5,432 nt of DNA from an uncultured Clostridia bacterium (lineage in GTDB: Bacteria; Bacillota; Clostridia; Christensenellales; Aristaeellaceae): assembly GCA_934647145.1 (NCBI GenBank), contig CAKUFB010000190.1:1-5432 (forward strand), in the 5' to 3' direction. Below, piece by piece: positions 1 to 5,360 of the stretch. The translations under genes and the position numbers were made by a program. How positions within the stretch are numbered: the stretch's first letter is position 1; every line of letters begins with the position of its first letter. Under the pieces are notes generated by a model, which worked only from the letters and a program-made list of their open reading frames with translations, was not told where the DNA came from and made no database searches.

Positions 1-25
1 CACGCCGCTGGGCGCGATTGAAAGT

Positions 26-66
26 TCGAGAGGGCTGCGGCCCTCTCGAGCTCTCCGGGGGTTTTT
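26..66 (+). terminator. Probable terminator of a gene upstream of the window
   Basis: Bases 26-35 and 40-49 form a perfect 10-bp GC-rich stem closed by a TGCG tetraloop. A run of five T lies at 62-66, about 12 bases beyond the stem, further than in a textbook intrinsic terminator, so efficiency is uncertain. A TGA at 19-21 closes a frame open from base 1 (six sense codons), which would fit the tail of an upstream plus-strand gene, but six codons cannot identify a product. Confidence 0.45.
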
Positions 67-155
67 CGACAGTCTGAGGACGCGCGACGGAGGCGGGTTT
101 CTTCACTGTCTTTCGGCGTACAGCGCTCCGTCCCCATCGAAAGGAGGCCGTTTTC

Positions 156-443
156 ATGCCCCGCAATCCGGAGGCGCACTATCGCTTTTTCCAGAACCGC
201 GCGTGCGAGTACTTTCCCTGCCACCCGACCGACCGCGTCGAGGACTTCAACTGCCTGTTCTGCTACTGTCCCCTCTACGCGCTGGGCAGGCGCTGCGGCG
301 GATGCTTCCAGTTCACCGAATCGGGCGTCAAGGACTGCTCCGCCTGCCTGTTTCCCCACCGGCGCGAAAACTACGACCGGGTGCTCGAGCGCTACGGCGA
401 CATCCTCGCGCTGATTCGCGAGACCGACCGCACAGAAGCCTGA
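156..443 (+). CDS. Cysteine-rich small-domain protein (PF04071-like), putative metal-binding
   Basis: This 95-residue protein matches what I know of the Cys-rich small domain family (PF04071). It has an N-terminal YRFFQN block, CEYFPCH (residues 17-23), DFNCLFCYCPLYALG (30-44), CGG (47-49), a KDCSxC block (59-64) and a PHRRENYD block (67-74). Nine cysteines (17, 22, 33, 36, 38, 47, 50, 61, 64) and His8, 23 and 68 could bind zinc or an iron-sulfur centre; the metal is inferred, not visible. C50 may be an extra cysteine, since I recall N at that place in relatives. There is no signal peptide or membrane segment, so it is probably cytoplasmic. The start is firm: AAAGGAGG at 140-147 lies 8 bases before the ATG. 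Length is usual for a stand-alone member. Some relatives sit with cobalamin genes; none is visible here, so the role is unknown. It converges on the AraC-type gene with only a 23-base gap to that gene's restored stop. Confidence 0.9.
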   Translation: MPRNPEAHYRFFQNRACEYFPCHPTDRVEDFNCLFCYCPLYALGRRCGGCFQFTESGVKDCSACLFPHRRENYDRVLERYGDILALIRETDRTEA

Positions 444-456
444 CGGGTTCCCCGCA

Positions 457-2616
457 TCACGCGGACTCAGCCCGCCGCCTTTTTGCGGAACTCGCTGGGC
501 GAAAGGCCGTTGACGCGCTTGAACGCCTTATAAAAGGTATTGAGCGAGCGGAAGCCGCACTCTGCGAGATGTTCGCGTCGCCCTGTTCGAGCAGGCCGCG
601 GGCGCGCTGCATGCGCTTTTCCTCCAGGTAATCGCACACGCTTTTGCCGGTATACTCATGAAACACGCGGTGCAGGTACTTGACCGACACCCCGCAGGCC
701 TCGGCCACGGTGTCGGCGTAAAGCTCCGGCTCCCCGAAATGCTCGTCCACATACGCCACGACGCGCCGCTTGAGCTCGGTGTTTCCGGACTCTCTGCGCC
801 GCCTGAGCAGCGCGCACAGCGTCTCTCCCGCCGCGCGCACCCGGTCGAGCAGCTCCTGCGTGGAGAGCGCGTCGGCATAGGGCGGCAGGCGAACCGGGCC
901 GGCCTCAAGGCCCTGCTCAGCCGCCGCCGAGGCCAGCAGCAGATCCATCGTATAATAGAAGCGCTTGCGCTCCCTGCCGGCGGGGACGAAGCCCTGCCCG
1001 TTCAGGCCGCGCAGGTACTCGCCGATCGCGTCGGGCGCGCCGGAAAGCAGCAGGTCGTAAAACCTTCGCACCCGGTCGAAGCCCAGCGCCGATTCCCGCG
1101 CGGGCAGCGCCGCGTCCACCGCGACCGCCTGCTCCTCCGTCACGAAGGCCAGACTGTCGCAGGCCAGCGCGAAGGCATGCGAGACCATGTCCACGCCCCG
1201 CTCGACCGGACTGACGCCCGCCGTGACGTACGCCTCCTGCGCGAGACCCAGCTGTTCGCTCAGGCGCGCCACGCGCTCGCTCAGCGCACCGCATTCGTCG
1301 TCCCGGATGAGCAGCGCGAGCATGGTTCGGCTGAGCGGGTAGAGCGGCTCGTAGTCCGAAAGCGCCTGGGACACGCGCGCGGTCAGCAGCTCATCCCCGC
1401 CGTTTTGCAGGCCGCTGGGGTCGATGCGCACCACCGCCACCCGGTACTCCCCGCGCAGCCGGGGCAGCTCGGCCTGAAAGCGCTCCTCCTGCCCGGCCAC
1501 CAGCGCCGAGCCCAGCAGCAGCTGTCCCAGGCCGGAGAGCACGACCTCGCCCTCCAGGCGCGCGGCGTTTTCCCGAAGCTCCTCATAGGAGTCGTTCAGC
1601 GTATGGAACGCGTCCTCAATGGCGCTGTATTCGCTCTGTCCCTGTGTCTGCGGAAGCCTCAGCCCGCTCACCAGCTGGCGAACCGGCCGCGCGCTGCGCC
1701 AGGCGATCGACGCCGCCAGCGCCACGCCCACCGCGAGCAGTATCGCGCTGTAGGCCAGGATCAGCCGCCGCTGCGGCGCCATGATCCGCGAGAAATACGC
1801 CCGGGGCAGACCCATCACCGCCCGGCAGGAAAGCGTCGGGAGATTCTGTTCAATGAGCACGTACTGACCGCCGGCTTCCCAGTCGTCCGGCGCGTTGAGA
1901 GAGACCAGCGTTTCCCCGTCGCCGTCCGTCAGCAGGATAAAGCCCTCCGCGCCGCTTTCCTGCCAGCCGAAGCCGCGCAGCAGCTCCTCCGCCTCCAGCA
2001 GCACGCAAAACAGCATACCTTCACCGCTGCTCCCGCCCGAAATCAGCAGCGGCATGCGCTCCCTGCCGGTAAACTCGCCCTCCAGGCGCAGCGGACGGCC
2101 GGGCAGCAGGCGCGTCTCGCGAAAGCTGGCGGTCAGCTCGGCCTCAAGCGCCCGCGCGCCCTGCTCCGATTCGACGAAGCGCGCAAAGAAGGCCGCCCGG
2201 TCGGTAAAGCACTGCCGGTTGGTCACGAGCAGATCGTTGCGCCGGAAAAGCACCATGGCCAGACCGACCTGATCATAGGCGAAGAAGGTCGACCGCACCT
2301 GCTTCTGGGCGCGGTGCAGCGTGTAATACAGCGCGCTGGGCAGCTCGCCTTCTCCAGCGTACAGCGCCAGCTTGCCCAGATCCTCCTGCGAACGCAGGGT
2401 CGAGGCGGTGCTCAGCAGGTTGATGACCGTCGCGTCGATCTTCTCCGCCGCCTTCTGGGCGCGCAGATGCGACCGGGCGACCACCTCCCGCTGCGTGTCC
2501 TCCAGCATCCGCGCGTAAATCGGCAGCGAGCACAGCAGCATCGCGACCACCAGCAGCAGGTCCAGCAGCAGAAACCGCCGCCAGGCAGATTGTCTCTTGA
2601 CGAACGATTTGATCAC
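457..2616 (-). CDS. Membrane-anchored AraC-family regulator with extracytoplasmic sensor region; 3' end frameshifted
   Basis: The frame codes for about 719 residues. Order of parts: a short basic N-terminus; TM1 at about 15-35; an extracytoplasmic region to about 284, likely Cache-like ligand sensing; TM2 at about 285-306; a HAMP-like stretch (RSARPVRQL, 308-315); a coiled segment (about 333-358); a cytoplasmic region (about 360-600); then the AraC DNA-binding domain from about 612. Its first helix-turn-helix is clear (ADTVAEACGVSVKYLHRVF, 634-652). This architecture and length resemble Bacillus YtdP-type regulators beside oligosaccharide transporter genes. The frame breaks after NIS (residue 684): the tail read to the stop at 457-459 is nonsense, whereas another frame gives the expected ECGFRSLNTFYKAFK and GLSPSEFRKKAAG, ending at a TGA at 467-469. 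I chose the GTG at 2616-2614 because the longer frame begins with a TTG inside the -35 box of its own promoter. GGGGGA lies 5 bases before the GTG; this ribosome site is weak. The gene is divergent from the solute-binding protein it probably controls. The ligand is unknown. Confidence 0.85.
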   Translation of the reverse strand: MIKSFVKRQSAWRRFLLLDLLLVVAMLLCSLPIYARMLEDTQREVVARSHLRAQKAAEKIDATVINLLSTASTLRSQEDLGKLALYAGEGELPSALYYTLHRAQKQVRSTFFAYDQVGLAMVLFRRNDLLVTNRQCFTDRAAFFARFVESEQGARALEAELTASFRETRLLPGRPLRLEGEFTGRERMPLLISGGSSGEGMLFCVLLEAEELLRGFGWQESGAEGFILLTDGDGETLVSLNAPDDWEAGGQYVLIEQNLPTLSCRAVMGLPRAYFSRIMAPQRRLILAYSAILLAVGVALAASIAWRSARPVRQLVSGLRLPQTQGQSEYSAIEDAFHTLNDSYEELRENAARLEGEVVLSGLGQLLLGSALVAGQEERFQAELPRLRGEYRVAVVRIDPSGLQNGGDELLTARVSQALSDYEPLYPLSRTMLALLIRDDECGALSERVARLSEQLGLAQEAYVTAGVSPVERGVDMVSHAFALACDSLAFVTEEQAVAVDAALPARESALGFDRVRRFYDLLLSGAPDAIGEYLRGLNGQGFVPAGRERKRFYYTMDLLLASAAAEQGLEAGPVRLPPYADALSTQELLDRVRAAGETLCALLRRRRESGNTELKRRVVAYVDEHFGEPELYADTVAEACGVSVKYLHRVFHEYTGKSVCDYLEEKRMQRARGLLEQGDANISQSAASARSIPFIRRSSASTAFRPASSAKRRRAESA
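557..570 (-). other. Frameshift/deletion site in the second AraC helix-turn-helix
   Basis: On the minus strand the codons for N-I-S (ending at 565) are followed by only five bases (564-560) before the TGC of CGF. AraC proteins normally carry about five residues (of the type EIAAE) at this place, so about ten bases are missing and the frame shifts by -1. No slippery heptamer is visible that would suggest programmed frameshifting. The downstream frame stays intact for some 32 residues with family-typical sequence, so the lesion is recent or is an assembly error. Confidence 0.8.
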
Positions 2617-2650
2617 GTTTTTCCCCCGCGTTTCATAGTTTTTCCCTTTC

Positions 2651-2679
2651 ACTATAATGAAAACCGCCATTCTTGTCAA
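2651..2679 (-). promoter_or_regulatory. Sigma-A-type promoter of the AraC-family regulator
   Basis: On the minus strand TTGACA (2679-2674) is separated by exactly 17 bases from TATAGT (2656-2651): a perfect -35 and five of six -10 bases. Transcription would begin near 2644, leaving a leader of about 28 bases before the GTG at 2616. Both boxes lie inside the longest open frame, which is why that frame's first start codons cannot be used. A consensus promoter implies substantial basal expression, unless a repressor acts there. Confidence 0.75.
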
Positions 2680-2740
2680 CCTTGCGTCACGTTTTCGGCC
2701 CGGATTTCATCATCCGCGCGAATTTTCCGCATGCTTTCTT

Positions 2741-2775
2741 TACCTGTTTTCCACATAGGGGCGAAACTTCAGGTA
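2741..2775. promoter_or_regulatory. Possible operator: inverted repeat TACCTG-N23-CAGGTA
   Basis: TACCTG (2741-2746) and CAGGTA (2770-2775) are inverted copies with centres 29 bases apart, and a further TACCT follows at 2774-2778. They lie 20-55 bases upstream of the extended -10 of the binding-protein gene, where an activator would bind. AraC proteins more often use direct repeats, and six-base half-sites can arise by chance, so this is a weak call. Confidence 0.25.
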
Positions 2776-2793
2776 CCTATTTTTTTCCCCATG

Positions 2794-2802
2794 TGATACA
2801 AT
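2794..2802 (+). promoter_or_regulatory. Extended -10 promoter of the solute-binding protein gene
   Basis: TGA followed by TACAAT gives an extended -10 (TGn plus five of six consensus bases). No acceptable -35 lies 16-18 bases upstream; a T-rich stretch occupies 2780-2786 instead. A good -10 with a missing -35 is typical of an activator-dependent promoter, matching the divergent AraC-type gene. Transcription would start near 2809, about 58 bases before the ATG. Confidence 0.5.
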
Positions 2803-2850
2803 GAAATCCAGATGGAGGGCGGCGCGCGACGCCTCTTCAGATCAAAACGC

Positions 2851-2857
2851 AAGGAGG
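2851..2857 (+). promoter_or_regulatory. Ribosome binding site that fixes the start of the solute-binding protein
   Basis: AAGGAGG lies 9 bases before the ATG at 2867, and that ATG opens a typical signal peptide. The longer in-frame ATG at 2801 lies inside the promoter -10 and adds a polar, arginine-rich stretch that would spoil the signal peptide. Confidence 0.9.
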
Positions 2858-2866
2858 ACCCCTGCC

Positions 2867-4501
2867 ATGAAGAAAACTCTGTCCCTGCTGACGGCGCTTA
2901 TCCTGTGCCTGACGCTCGTACTGCCCGCCTTCGCCGAATCGACTGAAAGCAAGCTGGTCAGCGAGCCGACCACCATCACCGTCGGCATTCCCCAGAGCAC
3001 GCTGATTACAGACTATGTGGAAAACGACTTCACCAAGTGGATCGAGGAGCAGACCGGCCTGACCCTCGAGTTCGAGCTCTTCCCCACCACCGACTCCCAG
3101 CAGAAGCTGGAGATCATGGTCAACGGCGGCGCGAAGCTGCCCGAGACGCTGATCGCCTTCGGCCTGAGCGACGCGGCCGTGCTCAACTACGGCCAAAACG
3201 GCGTGTTCACCAACCTGAAGGACTACTTCGATCAGGGTCTGGCGGTCAACTTCGCCCACGCGATGACCACCATCACGGACGAGCTGACGCCCGAGCAGAT
3301 GCTCGCCCAGATCACCTCGGCCGACGGCGGCATCTACGCCTATCCGTCCTACGGCAGCCAGATCTACGACCAGTACCCCAACCGCTGGTACATCCAGCAG
3401 AGCTGGCTCGACGCGGTCGGCATGCAGGTGCCTACCACTACCGAGGAGCTCTACGACGTGCTGGTCGCCTTCCGCGACAAGGATCCCAACGGCAACGGCA
3501 AGGCCGACGAAATCCCCATGCTGGGCTGCGAAACCAACCAGACCACGCCCGAGCGCATGATCATGAACTCGTTCGTGTACTGGAATCCCGGCTCCTATCT
3601 GAACGTCACCGACGGCCAGATCTGGGTGCCCTTCGACACCGACGAGTGGCGCGAGGGCCTGCGCTACCTGAACCGCCTGGTCAGGGAGAACCTGCTCTCC
3701 GCCCAGACCTACACCATGGACAACGCCCAGTACAAGACCTACACCGACCTGCCCGAGGGCGAGGACACCATCGTGGGCGTCTGGATGGGCGCGCCCAGCC
3801 AGTCCTTCGACAACAACGTCAACTACAGGCGCCGCAACGAATACGTCGGCATGGCGCCCATGACCGGCCCCGAGGGCGTGCGCTACTCCCCCTACATCAT
3901 GCCCGCTCCCGGATACGGCGCGCACGTGACCACCTTCTGCGAGAATCCCGAGCTGGCGTTCCGCTTCCTCGACTCCTTCTGGGACATCGAGACCTCCCTG
4001 CGCGGCCGCTACGGCGTGGAGGGCGTGAACTGGAACTGGGCCCAGGAAGGCCAGCAGTCGCTCTTCCAGCAGGTCGGCACCGACATTCCCGCCTCGATCA
4101 CGCAGGATCTGGCCGTCTGGGGCACCACCAACAGCTCCATCTGGGCCACTACCTCCCCGCTGTTCGTCCCCAGCTGGATGATGGACGGCATCGTCGTGGA
4201 CGCGACCGGTGAAAAGTCCGCGCTGCCCATGATCGCCCGCCTGGTCGGCCAGCTGATCGGCCTGAAGCCCGACGAGGTCGTGCCCAACCTCAAGTACAGC
4301 GAGGATGAGAACGCCGAGGCCGCCGAGCTGTCCACGCTCATCAGAACCTACGTCAACGAGAGCATGACCCGCTTCATCGTGGGCGACCTGGACATCAACG
4401 ACGACGCGGCCTGGGAAACCTACAAGGGCGAGCTCAGCAGCATGCAGCTGAGCCGCTGGATCGAGCTGGCGCAGCAGTGCTACGACCGCATGACCAAGTA
4501 A
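2867..4501 (+). CDS. ABC transporter extracellular solute-binding protein, carbohydrate (CUT1/LplA-YtcQ) type
   Basis: The 544-residue exported protein would capture a sugar or oligosaccharide outside the cell and deliver it to an ABC permease. Residues 1-23 are a clear Sec signal peptide (MKKTLSLLTA, hydrophobic core, AFA before ES). The mature protein starts with TTITVGIP near residue 35, the first strand of the N-lobe. DPNGNGKADE (206-215) matches the EF-hand-like calcium loop known from alginate-binding AlgQ proteins, with likely ligands D206, N208, N210, K212 (backbone), D214 and E215. The C-terminus (TLIRTYVNESMTRFIVG, then LSRWIELAQQCYDRM) is typical of the family, as is the length. 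Aromatic-rich stretches, such as YDQYPNRWY (167-175), suit carbohydrate stacking, but the substrate cannot be read. The only cysteine in the signal core (C14, in LILC) is not a lipobox, so release by signal peptidase I is expected rather than lipid anchoring. No permease follows: a hairpin terminator begins 13 bases after the stop. It is probably regulated by the divergent AraC-type protein. Confidence 0.92.
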   Translation: MKKTLSLLTALILCLTLVLPAFAESTESKLVSEPTTITVGIPQSTLITDYVENDFTKWIEEQTGLTLEFELFPTTDSQQKLEIMVNGGAKLPETLIAFGLSDAAVLNYGQNGVFTNLKDYFDQGLAVNFAHAMTTITDELTPEQMLAQITSADGGIYAYPSYGSQIYDQYPNRWYIQQSWLDAVGMQVPTTTEELYDVLVAFRDKDPNGNGKADEIPMLGCETNQTTPERMIMNSFVYWNPGSYLNVTDGQIWVPFDTDEWREGLRYLNRLVRENLLSAQTYTMDNAQYKTYTDLPEGEDTIVGVWMGAPSQSFDNNVNYRRRNEYVGMAPMTGPEGVRYSPYIMPAPGYGAHVTTFCENPELAFRFLDSFWDIETSLRGRYGVEGVNWNWAQEGQQSLFQQVGTDIPASITQDLAVWGTTNSSIWATTSPLFVPSWMMDGIVVDATGEKSALPMIARLVGQLIGLKPDEVVPNLKYSEDENAEAAELSTLIRTYVNESMTRFIVGDLDINDDAAWETYKGELSSMQLSRWIELAQQCYDRMTK

Positions 4502-4514
4502 TCAAATACAGCAA

Positions 4515-4540
4515 AGGGGAGAGGCCAACGCCTCTCCCCT
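4515..4540 (+). terminator. Terminator of the solute-binding protein gene
   Basis: An 11-bp perfect stem (4515-4525 with 4530-4540) closed by a CAAC loop starts 13 bases after the stop codon. The following tail is not a clean T run (TGTTTT only at 4556-4561), so it may stop transcription incompletely or act mainly to stabilise the 3' end. It separates the gene from the repeat array. Confidence 0.75.
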
Positions 4541-4716
4541 CAGCTTATCAATAAATGTTTTGACAAGCTGGCGGACGGGGAAGTACTCCCCCGCCACGGC
4601 AACCCACTCCAGTTTTTGCTGAAATCCTTTAGGGCAACATCACACAAAGGAGGTGGTCGGTCGGCGAATGGATTTTTCGTCAGATGCAAATTTCGAAGGT
4701 TTCAATGCCGACCTGT
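4541..4716 (+). other. Structured non-coding stretch leading into the repeat array
   Basis: No convincing gene is present. Visible structure: an imperfect inverted repeat AGCTTATCA/TGACAAGCT (4542-4550 with 4561-4569, one mismatch); a GC hairpin (GGCGG at 4570-4574 with CCGCC at 4591-4595, extended inwards by GGG/CCC after a two-base bulge); and a wide inverted pair GGTCGGC (4659-4665) with GCCGACC (4707-4713). AAAGGAGG at 4646-4653 precedes an ATG at 4668 opening a 16-codon frame (MDFSSDANFEGFNADL) that ends at 4718. The 14-base spacing is long and the peptide is unrecognised. Confidence 0.5.
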
Positions 4717-4926
4717 GATTTCCAGAAGGCTTCTGGAAATCCAAAGACCCTGAGGGCTTCAATCTATGGCCCTCAGGGTCGTCGATAGGATGCGCGGCAG
4801 CAGGTGGCAGTCGGCACTGTCGACCGGCAGCAAGTGGAGCCGGGCACTGCCCGGTGGGGGTCTGGGGGAGCGCGAAGCGACAGCGGAGCCTCCCCCAGCC
4901 AGCCCGAGTCGGCAGCGCCGACAGGA
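4717..4926 (+). repeat. Array unit 1 (most divergent copy)
   Basis: Hairpin A is an 11-bp stem at 4717-4727 with 4731-4741, loop GGC. The linker is CAAA (4742-4745). Hairpin B pairs GACCCTGAGGGC (4746-4757) with 4769-4780 around loop TTCAATCTATG (4758-4768). Hairpin C is 4862-4870 with 4890-4898, containing GCGAAGC at 4872-4878. Hairpin D (GTCGGC-AGC-GCCGAC) follows at 4908-4922. Stems A and B share little sequence with later units, yet pairing and loop B are intact, as expected of an array edge that has drifted under structural constraint. Confidence 0.85.
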
Positions 4927-5128
4927 GTTTTCCGGAGAATTCCGGAAAACCGGAGAAATCAGCCGCTTCAATCTATGGCGGCTGATTTCGTGTGCTGTCC
5001 GGCGGCAGCAAGGGGCTGTCGGCTCTGCCGACCGGCAGCAAGCGCGCAAACTTCGGTGGGGGTCTGGGGGAGCGCGAAGCGATAGCGGAGCCTCCCCCAG
5101 CCAGATCGAGTCGGCAGCGCCAACCATC
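4927..5128 (+). repeat. Array unit 2
   Basis: Hairpin A is GTTTTCCGGA (4927-4936) with 4941-4950, loop GAAT; the linker is CGGA (4951-4954). Hairpin B pairs GAAATCAGCCGC (4955-4966) with 4978-4989 around the invariant loop (4967-4977). A GTCGGC-TCT-GCCGAC hairpin lies at 5018-5032. Hairpin C is 5064-5072 with 5092-5100 and contains GCGAAGC at 5074-5080. From hairpin B onward it is nearly identical to unit 3, apart from a 30-bp length difference, pointing to recent duplication. Confidence 0.85.
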
Positions 5129-5360
5129 AATCTGCGGAGAAGTCCGCAGATTCGAAGAAATCAGCCGCTTCAATCTATGGCGGCTGATTTCGTGTGCTGT
5201 CCGGCGGTAGCAAGTGGCTGTCGGCTCTGCCGACCGGCGGCAGGTGGCAGTCGGCACTGCCAACCGGCAGCAAGCGCGCAAACTTCGGTGGGGGTCTGGG
5301 GGAGCGCGAAGCGACAGCGGAGCCTCCCCCAGCCAGATCGAGTCGGCAGCGCCGGCCATC
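5129..5360 (+). repeat. Array unit 3 (carries an extra 30-bp subrepeat)
   Basis: Hairpin A is AATCTGCGGA (5129-5138) with 5143-5152, loop GAAG; the linker is CGAA. Hairpin B is 5157-5168 with 5180-5191, loop at 5169-5179. A 30-bp block at 5234-5263 (starting CCGGCGGCAGG) is absent from unit 2 but resembles the block at about 4794-4823 of unit 1; it accounts for the whole length difference from unit 2. Hairpin C is 5296-5304 with 5324-5332 and contains GCGAAGC at 5306-5312. Confidence 0.85.

Larger units (their letters stand above)
2617..2866. promoter_or_regulatory. Divergent control region between regulator and solute-binding protein genes
   Basis: This 250-base stretch separates two divergent start codons and is more AT-rich than the flanking genes. 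It holds a consensus minus-strand promoter near the regulator and an extended -10 near the binding-protein gene, leaving roughly 115 bases between the two for operators. A short palindrome CGGAT-N6-ATCCG lies at 2701-2716 and another (AGGTACCT) at 2771-2778. No protein gene fits here: the upstream in-frame ATG at 2801 of the binding-protein frame overlaps the -10 element. Confidence 0.7.

Noticed and set aside
86..132. GACGGAG (86-92) with CTCCGTC (126-132) as a leader structure before the Cys-rich gene
   Set aside because: A seven-base pairing over a 33-base loop is expected by chance, and no riboswitch-like core was recognised.
452..464. CCGC-N5-GCGG as a shared terminator between the convergent genes
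   Set aside because: A four-base stem without a T run on either side is too weak.
658..2796. 712-codon plus-strand open frame opposite the AraC-type gene
   Set aside because: It is antisense to a recognisable protein; its His/Gln/Arg-rich translation is a typical GC-rich shadow frame.
2837..3925. 362-codon minus-strand open frame opposite the solute-binding protein
   Set aside because: It is a Val/Gly/His-rich shadow of a gene with signal peptide, ribosome site and terminator on the other strand.
4560..4588. TTGACA at 4560-4565 as the -35 of a promoter driving the array
   Set aside because: At 17 bases downstream the sequence is GTACTC, a poor -10, and the spacer is GC-rich and part of hairpins; it is likely chance.
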